From Odobenus rosmarus divergens (Eukaryota; Chordata; Mammalia; Carnivora; Odobenidae), in contig NW_004451662.1 of the NCBI RefSeq assembly GCF_000321225.1, positions 308,107-372,106 of the forward strand: 64,000 nt of DNA. Direction: 5' to 3'. The notes under the pieces were generated by a model, which saw only the letters and a list, made by a program, of their open reading frames with translations, made no database searches and was not told the origin of the DNA. Positions 32,960-43,385 of the stretch are shown piece after piece (the first letter of the stretch is position 1; the number at the start of each line of letters is the position of its first letter). The translations under genes were made by a program, and so were the position numbers.

Positions 32960-33297
32960 CATTTTTTTTCTATTTTAAAAATAAAACACACATATATAAT
33001 AGAAAATTCAGATCCTGAGAAGTATAAAAAAGAAAATTCAAACCATTACTGTTAAAATCCTTGTGTATTTCTTTCTAATCCTTTTTCCATGCTTACATAT
33101 TCTTTCCTTTAAAAAATTGGGATCACTCTAAACCTACAGTTTCGTATCCTGATTTTTTTTCACATAAGCATTTTTGCACATCACTAAAGAGAAAAAAAGT
33201 TGTAATAGCTGTATGAAATAAATTAGTTTACCACTACCATACTGTTAGACATGAAGTGATTCTGGTTTTTCAAAAAATGATCATTATTATTATAAAT
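32960..33297 (-). mobile_element. Old L1-type 3' region, antisense, part 1
   Basis: TGTATTTCTTTCTAATCC, TCGTATCCTGATTTTTTTTC and GTTAGACATGAAGTGATTCT follow a common antisense L1 3' layout. It is broken by the hAT element and continues at 33532. Confidence 0.55.
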
Positions 33298-33305
33298 GGT
33301 ACTGT

Positions 33306-33523
33306 ATGGGTTTGCAAACTACAGTCCATGGGTCAAATCTAGCCTGCAGTTACTTATTTTTGTAAATAAAGTTTTATGGGAACACCGCCATGCCTAGTTG
33401 GTTACAGTCTATGGCTGTTTTTTCCCTACAGTGGTAGAGTTGAATAGTTGCAGCGGAGACTGACTGGCTTGCCAGGCCTATAATATTTATAGTATCTGCC
33501 CCTTTATAGAAATAGTTTCCCAC
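33306..33523. mobile_element. Non-autonomous hAT-type DNA transposon
   Basis: GGGTTTGCAAACTACAGTCC, ATGGGTCAAATCTAGCCTGC, GTAAATAAAGTTTTATGGGA, AGTCTATGGCTGTTTTTTCC, GAGTTGAATAGTTGCAGCGG and CCTTTATAGAAATAGTTTCC match a very common mammalian hAT MER element. Flanking octamers GGTACTGT (33298-33305) and GCTGCTGT (33524-33531) are a 6-of-8 duplication, as expected for hAT. I do not give the MER number. Confidence 0.75.
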
Positions 33524-33531
33524 GCTGCTGT

Positions 33532-33925
33532 ACTACAATGAACATCCTTCCATGTTCGTTTTTGTATGCATGTATGTTTATTTTCTCAACATAACCCCCT
33601 AGAAAAGGAACTATTTTGGTCAAAGGAATATAAATATCTTTATGGCACTTGCCAAGTCATCCACTACTAGTATATTAAAGTTTGCCTTTTCCCCCCCATC
33701 CTTGACATCACTGGACACAAACATATTTTTTTAATCTATGCATTTTTTAAGTCTTATTTTTGTTTACCTGTTTTTTGATTTCTAGTGAGGTGGAACATTT
33801 CTTCCTATTTGTGACTTCTATCTCATTTTTGAATTGCCTGTTCATGTCCTTTGCGTGTTTTTCCTTTTGGAGTGTTTGCTTTTTCTTCACAATCTGTGAG
33901 ACATATTTAAATATTACAGATATTG
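33532..33925 (-). mobile_element. Old L1-type 3' region, antisense, part 2
   Basis: ACTACAATGAACATCCTTCC, GCACTTGCCAAGTCATCC, TAGTGAGGTGGAACATTTCT and GAATTGCCTGTTCATGTCCT with TTTGCGTGTTTTTCC continue the interrupted element in order. Confidence 0.65.
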
Positions 33926-33962
33926 TGCACTTAATGCTTTGGATGTTGACAACTTTGCTTTT

Positions 33963-34167
33963 TTTTTTTTTTTTTTTTGAAACAGTGTGTTCTCAGCAGC
34001 CCCTGGTCTGAGGGAATCTGGCAGTTCTTATGGTCTCAGGTTCTGTTCTAAAGGGAAGCATAATTGTGTAGGAAAGCAAGCTAGGACCTGGCTTCACCTC
34101 CCCGAGCATGAGAGAAAGAAGGCTTCCAGAAAAGAAACCCAGCAATTTAGAAAGCAAATCCCTCTTT
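33963..34167 (-). pseudogene. Possible processed retrocopy fragment, source unknown
   Basis: A pure T-run to 33978 is followed by about 190 bases of non-repeat sequence and bounded by a 10-bp direct repeat CTTTGCTTTT (33953-33962 and 34168-34177). This is the layout of an antisense retrotransposed transcript end. The repeat is low-complexity and no AATAAA lies near the tail, so the case is weak. Confidence 0.25.
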
Positions 34168-34177
34168 CTTTGCTTTT

Positions 34178-34890
34178 CTCAGGCCCTGAGTTAACCCAGG
34201 GTCTTCTTCAGAGTGGAAAATTCCCCATTGTTCTTAAATAAGCCCCTAAATCAATTCCATACTCATGGAACCTGGTAGCAGGAATTGATTTGTGTGTGGC
34301 AAGCATTATTCCTGAAGCATGCCATGTTTAAACCCTTTGCCCTCCATGAAATGTCTTTTTTATGTTTTTCAGAAACCGTTAATGAACTGTTGAAAAAGGG
34401 TTAATCACTATAATGCGTAAAGTAGCCCCTCTAAAAACCACACCAGCCATCAGACTTTCCAAATAAAAGTTTGTGAATTCAGGTGGGCGTCTTGGCTGGG
34501 AGGAGGCAGCAAGAAGATATTTCTGAACCATATGGTCATTCCCTGGTCTTAAAGTAAACAAACCTGCGTGGGTTACTCAGGGTAAAAATGGTCTGGGAAG
34601 ACTTGGTAGGTTGGCATCAAAGCACAGACACTCAGCCAGCTTTCACCTCATCATACTCTGTGTGCTCTGAGAGGTAATGAGATGGTAGCAGGTTTCTAGG
34701 GAGAGCTAGAGGGTTTCACATGTAGCTAGGAGACTGCCTCTGGGCTCTTCTGAAGCTTGGCCGACAAATCAGTGCTCCCTGTGCCTCTCCTTCTTATATT
34801 CCTTTGATTTTTTAAATAAGTTTTTAATGATTTCTACTGAGTTAAGGACTGGAGCCATCTCAAATGTACTATTAGCCTGTATTTGTCTAG
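34178..34890. other. Non-coding stretch, nothing recognised
   Basis: No gene or firm repeat. Confidence 0.4.
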
Positions 34891-34894
34891 TACC

Positions 34895-35085
34895 CCGCAG
34901 GTGCAATGAGATTCCTTCATGTGATCTTTATCAGCTGCGAGGAAAATGGAGCTGATCATTATCCTCAGTTTATAGCTGCATACACTGAGGCTCCAAGAAG
35001 CTGAATGTATTGGGTGTGAGTCGCATGGCTAGTATGCGTCAAAATTAGTAAATAAACGCGGGCTTTAATTTTACTCCAAGAACTC
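34895..35085 (-). mobile_element. MIR SINE, antisense
   Basis: TTATCCTCAGTTTATAGCTG, CACTGAGGCTCCAAGAAGCT, GTCGCATGGCTAGTATGCGT and GCGGGCTTTAATTTTACTCC keep the antisense MIR order. Confidence 0.65.
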
Positions 35086-35269
35086 CCTACGTTTCAATGT
35101 GAACAAAGAACACAATTGAATTGGCCTGAAATTGCTGCATGAGCTCTCATTGTCTTGAGGACAGCTTCTTTCATCCAGAGGGCAAAGATTGGTTGAGCTC
35201 ACACCATCAACTGTTCACTCCGCGAGCTGTTTTACAGACGGTATGTCAAGTCAGCCACAGCTGCCTTGT

Positions 35270-35430
35270 GAAGGAAGGGCTGTTGCCATCATTATCACTG
35301 GGGAAAGGGTGGCTCAGAGTGGCCACCTTGCCCAAGAGCACAGCATGGCTCATCAGAAGTTGCACTGGATGGGACCTCAGCCCCGTACCGCCCCAGCACT
35401 GGTCCTGTGCTAACAGCTTAAGACTCATAC
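35270..35430 (-). mobile_element. MIR-like fragment, antisense
   Basis: CATCATTATCACTGGGGAAA then GGCTCAGAGTGGCCACCTTG and CCCAAGAGCACAGCATGGC resemble antisense MIR. Confidence 0.45.
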
Positions 35431-36353
35431 TGTGTAAGTACTGGCAAGGGCATGGCTGTACCTAGCAGCCTTAACCCACACGTTCCTAGTTCACAACATT
35501 GCTTTCAGGTGGCATCTCAGTGATGGCACACCCAGATATAATCCAATTTTAATTTGATTAAAGACTGGGAGGGGGTCAATTTCTAAGGAAATTATGCCCA
35601 CCAGTATCAGGAGGCTTTCAAAATCACACCCGAACCTTCATAAATGAAAAAATTTAGGGAAAGCTATTTTTCAATTTGGACCTACTGTTTTTTATCGGCA
35701 AACTGAACTTGTCGGGAGGAGGACATTACTTTTTTTAAATTATAATAAAATAGCTGAATGCCAACATAGGAAAAAAAAAAGTACTGAACTCATTTCTGTC
35801 CCCATCTTTTCCTTTTTAATCTCACCTTCCAAGCTGGGAAACCTTGTCACCTAAGAGAGGTCCCTAGCACAAAGCACAGACAGCTCTCCAGCCCAACGGG
35901 ACACTGATTGTTAATTAAATATTTTAAAAATCTTTCAAGCAACCTAAGTATGTATTATACAGTTTCCTCTTTACTCTTCCATGTTCTGGCCCCCTCCCCT
36001 CCCCCACCACACCATGGATCCCAGAAGAAATACTGTCTGGATTCTTGCCCACAGTGAATTCAATATTTTTCTTTTAAGTTCTGTTTCAGCTCAGGAAGAA
36101 GAGTGGCTTTATAAACCATTACCAAATCAAAGCCCCATCAGAGGATGACAGAAGCCCCCATACATTGGGATGAATTATTTTCAGCTCTTGATTTTATGCC
36201 AGTGCTAGTGAAATTTCACAGCTGGTTATTAAAAAATCCTGGGGTCAGTGTTATGTGCTATTTATGTCACAAGAAGCAGGAGAAATAAAATACCCTAAAG
36301 ATATGAAAACATTTTGTAAATCGACATATTTTTGGCATATGTTTCTCTTTCAG
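35431..36353. other. Repeat-free block, candidate conserved non-coding DNA
   Basis: No repeats recognised. 36100-36300 has a mixed, repeat-free texture with AT-rich motif-like cores such as ATTAATTAAATATT-type runs and GAATTATTTTCAGC. Confidence 0.3.
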
Positions 36354-36545
36354 GGCCTAGGAAGCGATTTATGTGCTCTGATGAAGTGCTGGTAGAAAGA
36401 CCTCCACTGAATCCCCACTTAATGGTCCACGCACCTTCCAAAGTATTGATACAGCTGACCTGGCTAAGGCCCGTGACGGCTGAGAGGAGGGAGGCCTGGG
36501 ACATGCAGACAATTTATTGCTTTTCAAAAAGAGGGAGAAGAAATG
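36354..36545 (+). other. Splice-bounded open frame, possible exon
   Basis: A polypyrimidine tract and acceptor (GTTTCTCTTTCAG, AG at 36352-36353) precede 192 bases that are open in one frame, and a GTATGAGT donor-like sequence begins at 36546. The 64-codon segment includes RKRFMCSDEVLVERPPLNPH and VLIQLTWLRPVTAERREAWD. The length is a multiple of three, so skipping would keep frame. The minus strand is also open here. I do not recognise a family; the PP...P...L.W spacing recalls a fibronectin type III start only loosely. No neighbouring exon is visible, so chance is likely. Confidence 0.15.
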
Positions 36546-37664
36546 GTATGAGTGACCTAAGTCACAGTTCCCTCGAAAGGTAGAAACTGCTAACAATTCA
36601 AGTTGACAGCTGCCAATAGAAACCCAACTTTGCTTTCCTCACTATAAACTTGAATCGTTGGGTTATTTTGGAGAATGTTAAAATGGAGCACCCCCCTCCT
36701 ACTGCTTGGAGCAGTTCCAGCCCTACTGTGACGATCTAGCGACAAGGATGGCCCATTAACCAGCCTCTCGCAGAGCAGATGTCTGCCCCAAGAGAGGAAT
36801 GGACTTTGAACATCCCATTGTGATTAGCTGATGGTCCCCAGTATCCAGTCCCTCCCAAATTACAGCCTAAATGAAACTAAAATACTAAAAAATATAGTGT
36901 CTCTTTATTAGAAATACGATATAGGAGAAAGTGAGGCATTTTTTCTTTGCTCAGGGGATCTGATACCCAACAAATCAAGTAGGACATGCCCAAGCTGGTG
37001 GTTCAGGAAACCCGCAGACTGCAGAGGTCGTAAAGGATTAAAATGAGGGTTAACATTATTATCATTGTAACAGAAAAGGATTTGGGTTCAGAAACCTCTC
37101 ATGTGGGTGAGAGAGGAGAAGGTCTAATGCCTTATTTCACAAACACATCTCACTACCCCCAGGGACTCTCCCACAAATCCAATCCATCTCGTCTCTCAGT
37201 TTTTTCATGAAGCCTCACTTCAGAAAAAGAATGTGCGTCTTGTTTAAGCCTGTGGTAGAGTCACTGGAGAGGTCGACGAGAACTTCAGGCTCTGGAAGTG
37301 TGTAGGACGGAGCCTCGTCTGTGTGTCCTCCAGAGGGGTGACTGGGGTTCACACTCATCTCTTCCCTGTGCAGTAAACCACCAGCTCATGTGCTGGCCCG
37401 ACTTGGAGCAGAGGCTTCTCCCTTGGTGGGGGAAGGGATGATAGATAATACCATCCTTCGGTTTCTGAAGTTATAGATCCGTTTGGAACGTCACTTGTCA
37501 GGTGTGAATCTGAGATATTTGTTGGTTAAGCTGAACTAAGATAACTTAGGGATGTGTAATGATACCTGAACTACAACTTTGTCTTCCTAATGTTACTTCT
37601 GGTATATAAAAAATAAGTTTTTCATATTAAAAATTGACTTTGTGTGCAGTAAAAAAAAGTGTTG
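36546..37664. other. Non-coding stretch, nothing recognised
   Basis: No gene or firm repeat. Confidence 0.4.
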
Positions 37665-38165
37665 GAATGAAGTCTCATATTAATTAGGATTAGAGTCAGC
37701 TGCCTGAATGGAAGACTCAGAATAACCATGATATAATCCCAAAAGGGTTTTCTTTTTTTTTTTTTTTTTCTTTTTCTTTTTCTTTTTTTTCGCTACAAAG
37801 CAGTCCGGATGTAGGCAGTGAGGATCCTAATAAGTTCCTCTGGCTTTTTGTTCTCATGCAGCTTTCATCCAGGCTGCCTCAGGGTCCAAGGTGGCTACTG
37901 GAGCTCCTGTTGACAGAGATACATTCCAAGCAGTGGGATGAAGGAAGAGGAGAAGGGGAAAAAAGTATACTTCTACTTAGGGAACACTCCCAGAAATTCA
38001 CCCTACAACTCCCACTGACATCTCACTGGACACCCCCAGCAACAAGAGAGGGTAGACACTGTAGCCATTTAGTGGAGGCACGCCGATGCATGAAATAGAA
38101 CTTCTCTGTCCTAAGGGAAAAATGAAAGGATAAGAATAGATAAGTGACTCTGAGTATCTGCCACA
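37665..38165 (+). mobile_element. Old mammalian repeat, unnamed family A, copy 2
   Basis: CATGATATAATCCCAAAAGG, CAAAGCAGTCCGGATGTAGG, CCAAGGTGGCTACTGGAGCT, ATTCCAAGCAGTGGGATGAA, AACACTCCCAGAAATTCACC and CATCTCACTGGACAC align in order with copies at 14530 and 42878. A T-rich tract expands its 5' part. Confidence 0.55.
37748..37790 (+). repeat. T-rich (TTTTTC)n tract
   Basis: A T-run of about 17 followed by CTTTTT units, inside the family A repeat. It looks like local expansion, not a retroposon tail, because family A sequence continues on both sides. Confidence 0.85.
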
Positions 38166-38840
38166 AGCAATACTGGAGAAAGGAAAAGACAGTGCCATGG
38201 CCCCCACCCCCTTTCCACTTGGGGCATAGCAGCCCAAAATGAGAGAAAGCACTCCTGGAGCATCTGCTGGAAGCTTTGTGCCCTGAGCAGGGTGATGAAT
38301 TAATTATCTTTCAATAGGGAGAAGAGAAAGGGAGAATGGCTATGTGTATGAAGGCATATATGTCCATGAAATTTGTATATCCATCTAAATAATATATGAA
38401 AATACATATTTAAATTCGTTTTATAGGGCATGCTACATTGCTTCCTTGTTCAGAGTCCTGTCTACAGAGATCAAGTTGAATCTCTTTGGACTGAAATTTC
38501 CTGGGAAAAAGGAATACTTGCCGCCCTGGGTCACCCTTCAGGCCACTGCAGTCTGTTTCGAGTGTTTTCTTCCTTTTTATCAGCATATGCTTGTCAGTCT
38601 TTGACTATAACCATGGGGCCAGAAAGATTTCTCAGTGGTTGGATAGGCATAATGTGTTTTGATTGCCATTGTCAAAAAAAAAAAAAGGTTTCAATGCCCT
38701 GAGAAGTAGAATCTAGAATATTGCTTCAGGATCATCAACCATGTATGCTCCATGGATGGAATGTGTAGTATATGCCAGTGGAAATGTCAAAGTGAGGAAT
38801 TAAACATATTTGAGTTTAAATTATATTTAAAAGAAACTCA
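38166..38840. other. Non-coding stretch, nothing recognised
   Basis: An A-run of 13 lies at about 38674-38686. No source element is seen for it. Confidence 0.4.
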
Positions 38841-39058
38841 GGGGGCACTTGGGTGACTCAGTTGTTTAAGCGTCCGACTCTTGATTTCGGCTCAGGTCAT
38901 GATCTCAGGGTTGTGAGATCAAGCCCTATGTCGGGCTCCCCAATGGGCATGGAGCCTGCTTGAGATTCTTTCTCTCCTTCTCCCTCTGCCCCTCCCCCAG
39001 CTCATGCACGCATGCATGCTGTCTCTAAAAATAAATATATAAATAAAATAAAATTTTT
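38841..39058 (+). mobile_element. Can-SINE, sense, older subfamily
   Basis: GGGGGCACTTGGGTGACTCA, CGTCCGACTCTTGATTTCGG, CTCAGGTCATGATCTCAGGG, TTGTGAGATCAAGCCCTATG, GGAGCCTGCTTGAGATTCTT and an AAATAAAATAAAATTT tail. The TTGTGAGATC version and the TTGAGATTC body differ from the young copies and mark an older subfamily. Short TSD AAACTCA at both ends. Confidence 0.93.
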
Positions 39059-39695
39059 AAAAACTCAGTTCTTTACAAGGGAAGAGTGGGTATACGTTGA
39101 TTTTATAATGATTTAGGTGTTCAGCCTAACTGGGAATGGCATGGAGCCAGCATAGATTGGTGATAGAAATCTAATACTCACTCAAATTTAATAATTAAGT
39201 AGTTTTTAATAGATAGAAATTCTGCTGGTGGATTATATTACTGAAAACAATATTAAATTTTGTAACACTCTCTAATCAGAAAGAATCCATGGGAATAATC
39301 TATGTAGTATTGTAATTTATCATGCTTTACGAGGGGAACAACTCATTCTTCTTGAGAAAGCTGATTATTTCTCACCTAATTAAAATGCCAACATTTTAGG
39401 GCCCATTGCAAGTTGAGACTCACAAAATTCCTGCTGTGAACAAATGCCTTAAATGTATTTTAGAATATTTTAAATTTTTTCAGCCCAGTTGTCCTTGTAT
39501 GTTGGTATCTTACTGATAGTGGAGGAGAATCAGTATTTTCTGCTTGGGGACCAGAGAGTTTCTGGTATCTCTGAGATACCAGAGATCTCTCTTTATCTTT
39601 TAATCCCGTGACTGCCTCTCTTAATGCTCCTGTTCCTTAGGCTCTCTCTAGAATCATTACTTCCTCTCGCATGACCACTGACCCCCCAACCCCCA
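39059..39695. other. Non-coding stretch with a short perfect hairpin
   Basis: AT-rich and repeat-free by eye except for the inverted repeat annotated at 39561. Confidence 0.35.
39561..39583. repeat. Perfect inverted repeat, 11-bp arms, 1-base centre
   Basis: TCTGGTATCTC at 39561-39571 faces GAGATACCAGA at 39573-39583. A second palindrome AGAGATCTCT follows at 39581-39590. Confidence 0.9.
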
Positions 39696-39699
39696 GGCC

Positions 39700-40130
39700 A
39701 GGTGTCATCCCTGCTTCCTAGACATTGCTGTGGCCACCATGAGCGCTCCCTCTGCCCCTGGTTCCTACTTTCTCCATCGATCCTATACCTGGCAGCCAGA
39801 TTAATATCATGACATGACTTTGGTCATTTCATGACCAAGTTCAAGAACATTCATTAGTATTAAATCGATAACAGATGAAGTACTGTGGGTTGGTATTGAC
39901 CAAAGGGGTCCTACCTTTTCCACCTTGTTTCTCATTATTTCCAAACACAAACCCTTCCCTTTGGTCTGTTCGTTCTAATTCCTGATGCCCAGAGTTTCTT
40001 GTCCCCCTCCTTGAAGCCTTGCTCTCTCCATGGAGCAGTGGTCTCTCCAACACTGAGTTTTCAAAGCACATATTGTCCCTGATGATTTTTTGCCGTGTCA
40101 CCTAGGATACCATGTACAACATTTCCCATA
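39700..40130 (+). mobile_element. L2 LINE 3' half, sense, diverged
   Basis: GACATTGCTGTGGCCACCAT, CCTGGCAGCCAGATTAATAT, TGACTTTGGTCATTTCATGA and TGCCCAGAGTTTCTTGTCCC suggest the L2 region upstream of its tail. Strongly diverged. Confidence 0.35.
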
Positions 40131-40384
40131 TCTTTATCTACTAAGCAATTTGAGGGCCAGGTGCTATATGTCTTGGGTGACTAGTGCAACTCTTCATATA
40201 TAATAATAAAATTGTTGGTGGTGATGAGATGGCGTGAAAATCAAGATCACCAAAGCTGTGGGTTGTTCCTTTTTTCTTTTTCTTTTTCCTGTTTTTTGTT
40301 GTTGTTTCGTTTTTATTTTGAGGAGATAGGAAGAGAGAAAGAAAGAAATGAACATGTATTTGGCACTTTCAGTGTACCAAAAAG

Positions 40385-40560
40385 TTTCTATTTTGATTAT
40401 TCTGTACAAACTTAGGAGGTAGGTGCTGGTTTCCTTATTTTGCAAAGAAAGAAACTGGGACTCACATTGAAAAACTTCAGTTATTGAAGGTCACGCAGCT
40501 AATACATGGTGGAGCCTGGGTTTGCCCAAAGTGGACTTCTCTGGCTTCCAAGGCTGCGTG
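40385..40560 (-). mobile_element. MIR SINE, antisense
   Basis: AGGAGGTAGGTGCTGGTTTC, GAAACTGGGACTCACATTGA, TGAAGGTCACGCAGCTAATA, CATGGTGGAGCCTGGGTTTG and GGCTTCCAAGGCTGCGTGCT. Confidence 0.8.
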
Positions 40561-40569
40561 CTGTTTATT

Positions 40570-41876
40570 GTCATCATCATCCCCCCCTCTCCTGTTCTCT
40601 CTTCCATGCTCGTCTTTTCCAGCCCTGCCAACGTGAGCTATTGGCTGCCTTCATACCAGGGCCGGGGAATGCCAAGGTCGTCATCAGCCGTCTTTGTAGA
40701 GGGCATTTCAACACGGCAAGGGAATTTCATGGCTGAGCTGATAGAACAATCCAGTGTCCAATGGCTTAATTCACTAACTCTTGTGAGTCTCTTTTGAATA
40801 GCTGGTAGTTGAAGGCAGATTTGAATTTAACGACACAAACAACCCTTTCCATTCTGACACCTTGCACACCCCCAGCATCATTTTTGCATTGGTGTCATGG
40901 AGTCATCTTTGTGGCTTCCCTTCCTGTCTCTGCCGCCTCTGTTTAATTTGTGTTACATAATTTCTGCCACCAAAGAAGGAACAAATCACACAGAGAACAC
41001 ACCTATTTAACTGTGTTTAGAATCTGCCCAGGAATGTGGAATATGTTTAAATATAAAACTGAGAACGAGGCCTCTGACATTGATTGATTTTAGGAATAAA
41101 GTAGAACTAATCCACGATACCGATCTCATAGAGAAATATTTTCATAAAATTCCAGAACATTTGTGGGAACTGGACCTTAATTAGAGCCCTATTGTACAGG
41201 GATAAATAGCGTGATCGTTAGAGTTGATATAGTTACTGAAAGGAATGGTGCATAATCAGGGCAAGTCTGTGCGTTTAGTACTGTAGATGTTTAGAGGTGC
41301 TTGCATAGAACACGGGTCAGTTCAGAAGGCTTTTAAAAATACATCTCAACACTTTTTACGTGCTATTGAAATTAACTAGGAGCACGGAAGTTCATGAAAA
41401 TTAGGGTGGGGAAATTAATGAAAATAATCGGATGTGTTGCTTTGTGAATTTCTATGGAGGGAAACAGTTTGAGGTCATCATGGATCACAGACGAACAGGA
41501 ACACACTATAGCATCCAAAAGCAAGTACAGAGGACTGAACAATTATAAAACCTTTTTAAAATCTTCCAGCTTGAAATTAACTGTGTACAATAATAATGTA
41601 TCAAGTTTTATGCTTCACAAGTTAGAGAAATGAAGGAATTTTGAAAGAGGGTAGGAAAGGACAAATATAATTAAAGCATTGGAAAGTAAAATGCAAGAAG
41701 ACCCGAGACAGTTGACTAGAAGAGTAGTAGATTGGATCATAATATATGTTACATACATTCTGTATTGAATAGTGGCAAGATGTTTTACAGAAGATAATTT
41801 CAGGTTCTTATCCATCTTTAGATAGAAAAAGGGTAGAGAACATTTTACATGAGAGGTAGAGAAGACAAATCATTTT
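40570..41876. other. Repeat-free block, strongest candidate conserved non-coding element
   Basis: About 1.3 kb without any repeat I recognise. 41000-41480 is rich in developmental-type motifs: AGGAATGTGGAATATG (two TEAD-like GGAAT cores), GACATTGATTGATTTT (PBX/HOX-like), ACCTTAATTAGAGC and GGAAATTAATGAAAATAATC (homeodomain cores). No open frame of note. Conservation is inferred, not measured. Confidence 0.35.
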
Positions 41877-41892
41877 ATAAATGAGGTCTTTC

Positions 41893-42068
41893 CAGGGGCA
41901 CCTGGGTGGCTCAGATGGTTGAGCGTCTGACTTCGGCTCAGGTCATGATCTCAGAGTCCTGGGATCGAGCCCCACAAGGAGTCTCCTTCTCCCTCTCCCT
42001 CTGCCCCTCCTCCCACTTGTGCTCGCTCTCTCCCTCTCAAATAAATAAATAAAATCTTTTTTTAAAAA
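41893..42068 (+). mobile_element. Can-SINE, sense, 16-bp TSD
   Basis: GGGGCACCTGGGTGGCTCAG, CGTCTGACTTCGGCTCAGG, ATGATCTCAGAGTCCTGGGA, a shortened central region after AGCCCCACA, (CT)n and (AAAT)n tail. TSD ATAAATGAGGTCTTTC is identical at 41877-41892 and 42069-42084. Confidence 0.98.
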
Positions 42069-42224
42069 ATAAATGAGGTCTTTCTGACAAACAGCCAAAT
42101 ATTGGAGCCCTCACTCCCGACACCACACATGCTGTTCCTTCAGGCCTTCTCTGTGCCAGGTGCCATGTCAGAAGCCTGATGTCCTACTCAGGGAACTTGT
42201 AGTCAAGTAAATTAATGTGCTGTT

Positions 42225-42330
42225 CAATGTATATACTATGATAATATATGGATATGTACAGTATAGATAGTAATATATATAGTATACATTGTAGGATATA
42301 TGGTATACATAAATAAATAAACCGATACAG
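42225..42330. repeat. AT-rich low-complexity tract
   Basis: Alternating purine-pyrimidine runs such as ATAATATATGGATATG and AGTAATATATATAGTATA, ending AAATAAATAAACC. Confidence 0.7.
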
Positions 42331-42877
42331 TCTGAGTTGAGTGAACATACTCAGTTCAGAAAAGCACACGGTACCAAATACTTCAGGAGATGTGAATAAA
42401 ACCCCAGCATGCTGGGGCAGAGTCTTCCTATAAGGATGCTTTTCAAGTGTTACTGAAAATCAAGCAACACAAAGCCAAGAATCCGTTTTCTGGTGGGCTC
42501 TAGTAGGTTACGGCGTCAGTGTGAGCATACCAGGTTTGTGGAGGACCCTGGCTTCTCTCTTCATGTGACACCCTTTCCTTGGGGAGAAGTCGTCATAAAG
42601 TTGTGGCACTGCCTGCAGAGTCCTAACAGTTCTCACCTGTGGCATTTATGGGAGTCAGGTGACATGGTTTCCCACTCTGAGCAGGTGAATGCAGGTAGCT
42701 CTTGGAGTTACAGCAGAGCCCACTACACCTCAGGACTGGCTCTCACTACAAAGGAAATGAGGGCGCATTCCTGGTGCCTCTTCTTTTTTGCCACCACGTC
42801 AGTTACTATAATTCCTGATTTGTTACCATTTTACCGTGGATCGATGTCCATCTAGTTCTCATCTAACTGACTTAAGA
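42331..42877. other. Non-coding stretch, nothing recognised
   Basis: A 120-codon plus-strand frame (42493-42855) has no recognisable features. Confidence 0.4.
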
Positions 42878-43385
42878 CCCTCTGTCAGTTAAGATTTGAC
42901 TGGCTGCAAGTGACAAAGACTAACTAGTTTAACTAAACAGGGCTGAACCGGATTGGGATTCTGTTTTTCTCGCATAGCAAGAAGCCCTGGGATAGGCTGT
43001 CCAGGGCTGGTGTGGTTGTTCCATCATGCCATGAGGGACCCGGGCTCCTCCCGCCTTTCTGCCCACTCATCCTTTGTCTTCACACCTGGTGCCGTGTGAT
43101 CCCAAGGCAGCTGTCCTTCAGCACAGCATCTGTGTTCCCGCTGGGAAGAACAGAAAGGGCAAGAAGTACCTGCCAGCAGTACGTTCCCATGTAAAGATCT
43201 TTCCCGGAAGTCCCACTTAGTGATGTTCACTTGCGTTTCATTGGCTAGAGCTGTATATGGCCACTGCAAGCTGCGAGGGAGGATGGGAAAGGTCGATTTT
43301 TGGCTGGATACCCTGCTGCACCAGCAAGATCGGTGTACCGTACTGTTAGTGAGGGAGAAGTCAAGAGAGGTCATTGTGTAGGCAA
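42878..43385 (+). mobile_element. Old mammalian repeat, unnamed family A, copy 3
   Basis: GACTGGCTGCAAGTGACAAA, GGGCTGGTGTGGTTGTTCCA, GGGACCCGGGCTCCTCCCGC, TTTCCCGGAAGTCCCACTTA, GTTTCATTGGCTAGAGCTGT and GCGAGGGAGGATGGGAAAGG share order with the other family A copies. Confidence 0.6.

Noticed and set aside
37748..37790. T-run as an antisense retroposon tail
   Set aside because: Unnamed family A repeat sequence continues on both sides, so it is a local simple-repeat expansion.
38674..38686. A-run as tail of a processed pseudogene
   Set aside because: No direct repeat flanks it and the upstream sequence shows no signal or transcript-like feature.
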